Positions 16,176 through 19,192 of a stretch of 19,192 nt of DNA are shown here, one piece after another. Positions within the stretch are counted from its first letter, which is position 1. Each line of letters opens with the position of its first letter. This DNA is from CAVOJV01 sp963696325 (lineage in GTDB: Bacteria; Pseudomonadota; Gammaproteobacteria; Competibacterales; Competibacteraceae). The DNA lies in contig CAVOJV010000024.1 of assembly GCA_963696325.1 (NCBI GenBank), forward strand, positions 1-19,192. The letters are read 5' to 3'. The translations under genes were made by a program, and so were the position numbers. The notes beneath the pieces are model-generated. The model had not been told where the DNA came from. It saw nothing but the letters and a program-made list of their open reading frames with translations, and searched no databases.

Positions 16176-16200
16176 ATTCTTGACTGAAACAGTCAAGAAC
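16176..16200 (+). promoter_or_regulatory. IscR type 1 operator and candidate erpA promoter
   Basis: A perfect inverted repeat, arms TTCTTGACTG (16177-16186) and CAGTCAAGAA (16190-16199) around AAA, lies 55 bases before the erpA start. Its core fits the known IscR type 1 consensus YYGACTRWWWYAGTCRR at every position, with the flanking S positions also matching. The left arm contains TTGACT (16180-16185), usable as a -35 box, with CATACT (4/6) 17 bases downstream. In E. coli, [2Fe-2S]-IscR represses the isc operon through such sites, and erpA belongs to the IscR regulon. So here IscR would repress erpA when cluster supply is good. Confidence 0.7.
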
Positions 16201-16254
16201 CGCATACTTCGACTCAATCTATCTAGACTCCGTCAGCTTGGAGGGATGTTTTAT

Positions 16255-16608
16255 ATGAATGCCGTCGTAGAAGAAATACCCAGCCCGCTTATTTTTTCCG
16301 AAGCTGCCGCGCTCAAGGTCAAAGGTTTGATCGAGGAAGAGGACAACCCGAATCTTATGTTGCGGGTTTTCGTCAGCGGTGGCGGTTGTTCGGGTTTCCA
16401 GTACGGGTTTACCTTCGACGAGAACTTAAACGAAGGTGATACTCTGGTGGAAAAATGCGGCGTGAAGCTGCTGGTGGACCCCATGAGCTACCAGTACCTG
16501 GTGGGCGCCGAGATCGACTACACTGAAGGGTTAGAAGGCGCGCAGTTCGTCATCCGCAATCCCAACGCCACCACTACCTGCGGCTGCGGATCGTCTTTCT
16601 CAGCCTGA
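16255..16608 (+). CDS. erpA: Iron-sulfur cluster insertion protein ErpA (A-type carrier)
   Basis: ErpA passes [2Fe-2S] and [4Fe-4S] clusters to target enzymes such as the isoprenoid protein IspG. The 117-residue product has the three conserved cysteines that hold the cluster: one in VFVSGGGCSGFQYGFTFDEN and two in TTTCGCGSSFSA at the C-terminus. The N-terminus MNAVVEEIPSPLIFSEAAAL is ErpA-like rather than IscA or SufA. I chose the ATG at 16255 because the GGAGGG ribosome binding site (16240-16245) sits nine bases upstream; an in-frame ATG at 16246 would directly touch that site. An IscR-type operator lies upstream. The gene converges on anmK. Confidence 0.93.
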   Translation: MNAVVEEIPSPLIFSEAAALKVKGLIEEEDNPNLMLRVFVSGGGCSGFQYGFTFDENLNEGDTLVEKCGVKLLVDPMSYQYLVGAEIDYTEGLEGAQFVIRNPNATTTCGCGSSFSA

Positions 16609-16620
16609 GCCTGCTCAGGC
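16603..16620. terminator. Hairpin holding the stop codons of erpA and anmK
   Basis: GCCTGAG (16603-16609) pairs with CTCAGGC (16614-16620) around CCTG. The erpA stop (16606-16608) is in the left arm and the anmK stop (16615-16617, minus) in the right arm. The position between convergent genes suggests a shared end of transcription, but no T-run follows on either side. Confidence 0.45.
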
Positions 16621-17730
16621 GGGATAGATACCACCCAGAATTCGCAAACCCCGGGCGCCGGTGACCCCAGGCAGGTTTCCCGGTAGTCCCTGGAGGGTGC
16701 GTCTCGCCAGCCAAGCGAATCCCATGGCTTCCAAGTGGTCTGGGTCCACTTGGTGGGCCGCCGTGGATTCAACCGCCAGATCGCTGAGATGGCGTTGCAG
16801 GCTGTCTATCAGTCCCCGGTTGTGCACGCCGCCGCCGCCTACCAGTACCCGCTGAGTAACCGCAGCATACCGTTTGATCGCCACGGCCGTCGAACCGGCA
16901 GTGAGTTCCACCAAAGTCGCTTGCACATCCTGCGGTCTGGCCCTGCCTCCCCAGGCCATCAAGCGGTCGTCCAACCAAGCCAGGTTAAAGCGTTCCCGGC
17001 CAGTGCTTTTCGGCGGGGGTAATTCGAAATAGCCGTCATCCAGACAGCATTCCAGCAGGCCGGCGATAATTTCACCACTGCTACCCCAAATGCCATCCCT
17101 GTCCATCGGCACGTTCAAGTGGCGCTGGACCCAGGCGTCCAGCAGGACATTGCCAGGGCCGGTGTCAAAACCGCTGATCGGACGGGTGCACTCCGCAGGC
17201 AAGACGGTGATGTTGGCTATACCGCCGATATTGACTACCACCCGAGCCTCGTTGGGTCGGCGGAAAAACGCGGCGTGAAAAGCCGGTGCCAGGGGCGCGC
17301 CCTGCCCGCCGGCGGCCATGTCGCGGCGGCGAAAATCGGCCACCGTCAGGATGCCGGTCAGTTCGGCGAGCAGGCTGGGATTGCCGATCTGAACAGTGTA
17401 AGGTTCCGGGCCTGCGGGGACATGCCGGATGGTTTGGCCGTGACTGCCAATGGCGCGGATCTGGCTTGCCGCGACACCTGCTTTCTCCAGCAGGGAATGC
17501 ACCGTTGCCGCGAACAGGCGGGCTACCTCTGAATCCGTCCGGGCCATACGGTCCAGTTCATCGTGGCCGGACTGGGTCAGGGCCAGCAGTTCCGCGCGCA
17601 GTGCGGCAGGTAACGGCATGGCGTGTTTTGCCACCATGCGAGGGGCATGATCAGCGCGAAACTGCGCTAGCACGGCATCCACCGCGTCCATGCTGGTGCC
17701 AGACATCAAGCCGATAAATAGTTCTGCCAT
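16615..17730 (-). CDS. anmK: Anhydro-N-acetylmuramic acid kinase
   Basis: AnmK phosphorylates and opens 1,6-anhydro-N-acetylmuramic acid, feeding cell-wall breakdown products back into metabolism. The 371-residue product matches the usual length (about 370). The ATP-binding start MAELFIGLMSGTSMDAVDAV is intact, followed by IRAIGSHGQTIRHVPAGPEP, RVVVNIGGIANITVLP, the signature ISGFDTGPGNVLLDAWVQRH with the catalytic Asp, and a nucleotide-binding RVLVGGGGVHNRGLIDSLQR. I chose the ATG at 17728-17730; upstream in-frame starts add a non-conserved leader. No clear ribosome binding site is seen. It is divergent from tyrS; in many gammaproteobacteria an M23 peptidase gene lies between the two and is missing here. 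Confidence 0.94.
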   Translation of the reverse strand: MAELFIGLMSGTSMDAVDAVLAQFRADHAPRMVAKHAMPLPAALRAELLALTQSGHDELDRMARTDSEVARLFAATVHSLLEKAGVAASQIRAIGSHGQTIRHVPAGPEPYTVQIGNPSLLAELTGILTVADFRRRDMAAGGQGAPLAPAFHAAFFRRPNEARVVVNIGGIANITVLPAECTRPISGFDTGPGNVLLDAWVQRHLNVPMDRDGIWGSSGEIIAGLLECCLDDGYFELPPPKSTGRERFNLAWLDDRLMAWGGRARPQDVQATLVELTAGSTAVAIKRYAAVTQRVLVGGGGVHNRGLIDSLQRHLSDLAVESTAAHQVDPDHLEAMGFAWLARRTLQGLPGNLPGVTGARGLRILGGIYPA

Positions 17731-17870
17731 GAGTGTAGCAACGCTTAAGTTAAAGAACGCCTGCAATCTAATGGGTTGACTGGACGCGGTCAAATTTTAA
17801 CGAGTGCTGCCTTTAAACGATTTTAATGGTGTAATTACGCATCAGTTTTTTTTTGCGTCGAGGGGTAGCC

Positions 17871-19079
17871 ATGCAAGCGGTGGGTGAAGCACTAGAACTG
17901 ATCAAGCGGGGCGCGGTGGAACTCATCCACGAAGAGGAATTGGTGGAACGCCTTAAGGGAGATCGGCCGTTGCGGGTCAAGGCTGGCTTTGACCCGACCG
18001 CCCCCGACCTGCACCTTGGCCACACGGTGCTCATCAATAAATTGAGGCAGTTTCAGGAACTGGGGCACGAGGTAATATTCCTGATTGGGGATTTCACCGG
18101 CATGATCGGCGATCCCACCGGCAAAAACATTACCCGCAAGCCCGTGTCCCGCGATCAGGTGATCGAGAATGCGCGCACTTATGAGCAGCAGATCTTCAAG
18201 ATCCTCGATCCAGAAAAAACTCTGGTCATGTTCAACTCCAGTTGGATGAACGCAATGCAGGCGGCCGACCTCATCCAGCTCGCGGCCAAGCATACGGTGG
18301 CACGCATGCTGGAACGGGATGACTTCGGCAAGCGTTATGCCAGCGGCCAGCCCATCGCCATCCATGAATTTCTCTACCCGCTGATCCAGGGTTACGACTC
18401 GGTTGCCATGCGGGCGGACGTGGAACTCGGAGGCACCGATCAGAAATTCAATTTGCTGGTCGGCCGCGAACTGCAGAAGCACTACGGCCAGCCTCCCCAG
18501 ATCGTAATCACCATGCCGATCCTAGAAGGTCTGGATGGAGTGCAGAAGATGTCCAAGTCACTGGGCAACTACATCGGCATCCGCGATGAACCGGACGATA
18601 TGTTCGGCAAGCTCATGTCCATTTCCGACGGTTTGATGTGGCGTTATTTTGAGCTATTGAGTTTTCGATCTGTGGGCGAAATTGCGAGCTGGAAACGGGA
18701 AGTGGCCGAAGGCATGAATCCCCGTGATGTTAAATTCCGCCTAGGCGAGGAACTGGTCGCCCGTTTCCATGACTCCGCTGCGGGCAAACAAGCCACAGCC
18801 AACTTCATCGAGCGTTTTCAGAAGGGCAACCTGCCTGCCGATCTGCCCGAGTTGCAACTCCCGGCGCATGAGGGTGCGCTGCCTATCGCCACGCTGCTCA
18901 AAGAAGCCGGGTTGACGGCCAGTTCCTCGGAAGCGTTGCGGATGATCAAACAGGGGGGCGTGAAAATCGACGGTGAACGGCTGGAAGATCAATCCCTCAA
19001 ACTGCCGGTGGGCTCCAGCCATGTCTATCAGGTAGGCAAGCGCCGTTTCGCCAGGATAACCATCATTGAAAAGAGTTGA
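17871..19079 (+). CDS. tyrS: Tyrosyl-tRNA synthetase
   Basis: TyrS charges tRNA(Tyr). The 402-residue class I enzyme has KAGFDPTAPDLHLGHTVLIN (HIGH variant HLGH) near 42-60, EVIFLIGDFTGMIGDPTGKN, the tyrosine-recognition block QGYDSVAMRADVELGGTDQK near 180-198, and DGVQKMSKSLGNYIGI (KMSKS) near 225-240. A C-terminal S4 RNA-binding domain (about 335-400) includes SSSEALRMIKQGGVKIDGER. The sequence style and length fit the TyrZ-like group found in Pseudomonas and relatives. The ATG at 17871 is preceded by GAGGGG with five-base spacing. The stop codon overlaps the -35 box of an rRNA-type promoter. Confidence 0.96.
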   Translation: MQAVGEALELIKRGAVELIHEEELVERLKGDRPLRVKAGFDPTAPDLHLGHTVLINKLRQFQELGHEVIFLIGDFTGMIGDPTGKNITRKPVSRDQVIENARTYEQQIFKILDPEKTLVMFNSSWMNAMQAADLIQLAAKHTVARMLERDDFGKRYASGQPIAIHEFLYPLIQGYDSVAMRADVELGGTDQKFNLLVGRELQKHYGQPPQIVITMPILEGLDGVQKMSKSLGNYIGIRDEPDDMFGKLMSISDGLMWRYFELLSFRSVGEIASWKREVAEGMNPRDVKFRLGEELVARFHDSAAGKQATANFIERFQKGNLPADLPELQLPAHEGALPIATLLKEAGLTASSSEALRMIKQGGVKIDGERLEDQSLKLPVGSSHVYQVGKRRFARITIIEKS

Positions 19080-19103
19080 CATCTCAGAGGATCCGGTTAG
19101 AAT
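19076..19103 (+). promoter_or_regulatory. rRNA-operon type promoter
   Basis: A consensus -35 TTGACA (19076-19081) and a -10 TAGAAT (19098-19103) are separated by 16 bases and followed by a GC-rich discriminator GCGCCC. This combination, a near-perfect core with short spacing and GC-rich discriminator, is typical of stringently controlled rRNA P1 promoters. The tyrS stop codon (19077-19079) lies inside the -35 box. In several gammaproteobacteria tyrS directly precedes a 16S rRNA gene. Confidence 0.75.
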
Positions 19104-19109
19104 GCGCCC

Positions 19110-19192
19110 TTCCTCAGGGAACAGTGAGTGAGCAAGCGAAAGTGCTTGCATAGACATGGAAAGCCGTAGATTGGATTGTCTTTCCTGCTGTG
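19110..19192 (+). other. Probable rRNA leader region (16S gene not reached)
   Basis: The bases after the promoter contain no reading frame. A hairpin GCAAGC (19132-19137) / GCTTGC (19144-19149) with loop GAAAGT, and a second pairing GGAAAG / CTTTCC further on, suggest a structured leader RNA. No 16S start sequence appears before the window ends. Confidence 0.5.

Noticed and set aside
17837..17858. Run of nine T's flanked by ACGCA/TGCGT before tyrS as a terminator or T-box leader
   Set aside because: The arms are only five pairs with a 12-base loop that includes the T's, and no T-box or anti-terminator elements are visible.

Overview
The window looks like two unrelated pieces of bacterial DNA joined near position 5970. 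The right piece (about 5976-19192) is clean: thirteen kilobases of intact, tightly packed reading frames with gammaproteobacterial gene content and order (yciB-yciI-bolA-ppiC; yciO-M50 protease-trpS-scpA-scpB-rluB; argC, erpA, anmK, tyrS, then an rRNA promoter). A Methylococcales-like gammaproteobacterium would fit, but this is inference from gene order and protein style only. The left piece (1 to about 5970) carries Verrucomicrobia- or Planctomycetes-like genes: a secreted protein, gatA, a glyoxalase-like protein, gatC, pyrF and a periplasmic Reg_prop beta-propeller. Nearly every one is broken by single-base frameshifts while the protein sequence between the shifts stays well conserved. That pattern suggests uncorrected sequencing indels rather than gene decay.

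Left piece. On the minus strand, reading from right to left, lie gatC, a VOC/glyoxalase protein, gatA, a small membrane protein and the start of a secreted protein that runs off the left edge. On the plus strand lie pyrF and then the propeller gene. A degenerate 7-bp tandem repeat sits between the divergent gatC and pyrF genes. The propeller stops near 5835, where a short piece resembling the C-terminal part of an IS1634-type transposase begins; that piece ends close to the switch into clean sequence.

Right piece. It opens with an orphan StiP-family gene (phosphoribosyltransferase-like domain plus a PELOTA-type RNA-binding domain, a family known from Ter-linked stress operons). Next, on the minus strand, come a membrane-anchored unknown protein and a small two-gene unit (a ribbon-helix-helix-like protein and a 53-aa protein with a strong ribosome binding site) ended by a terminator. 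A compact minus-strand operon yciB-yciI-bolA-ppiC follows, with overlapping genes. A divergent plus-strand housekeeping run covers yciO, a membrane metalloprotease, trpS, the condensin partners scpA and scpB, and rluB. Then come argC, erpA (with a strong match to an IscR type 1 operator in front of it), convergent anmK, and tyrS. The tyrS stop codon overlaps the -35 box of an rRNA-type promoter, so a 16S rRNA gene probably starts just beyond the right edge.

The points most worth checking are the chimeric join with its transposase remnant, the StiP gene cut off from any partners, the small RHH/53-aa unit with a possible leaderless promoter, and the IscR site in front of erpA. I see no CRISPR array, tRNA, complete insertion sequence or convincing new multi-gene system.
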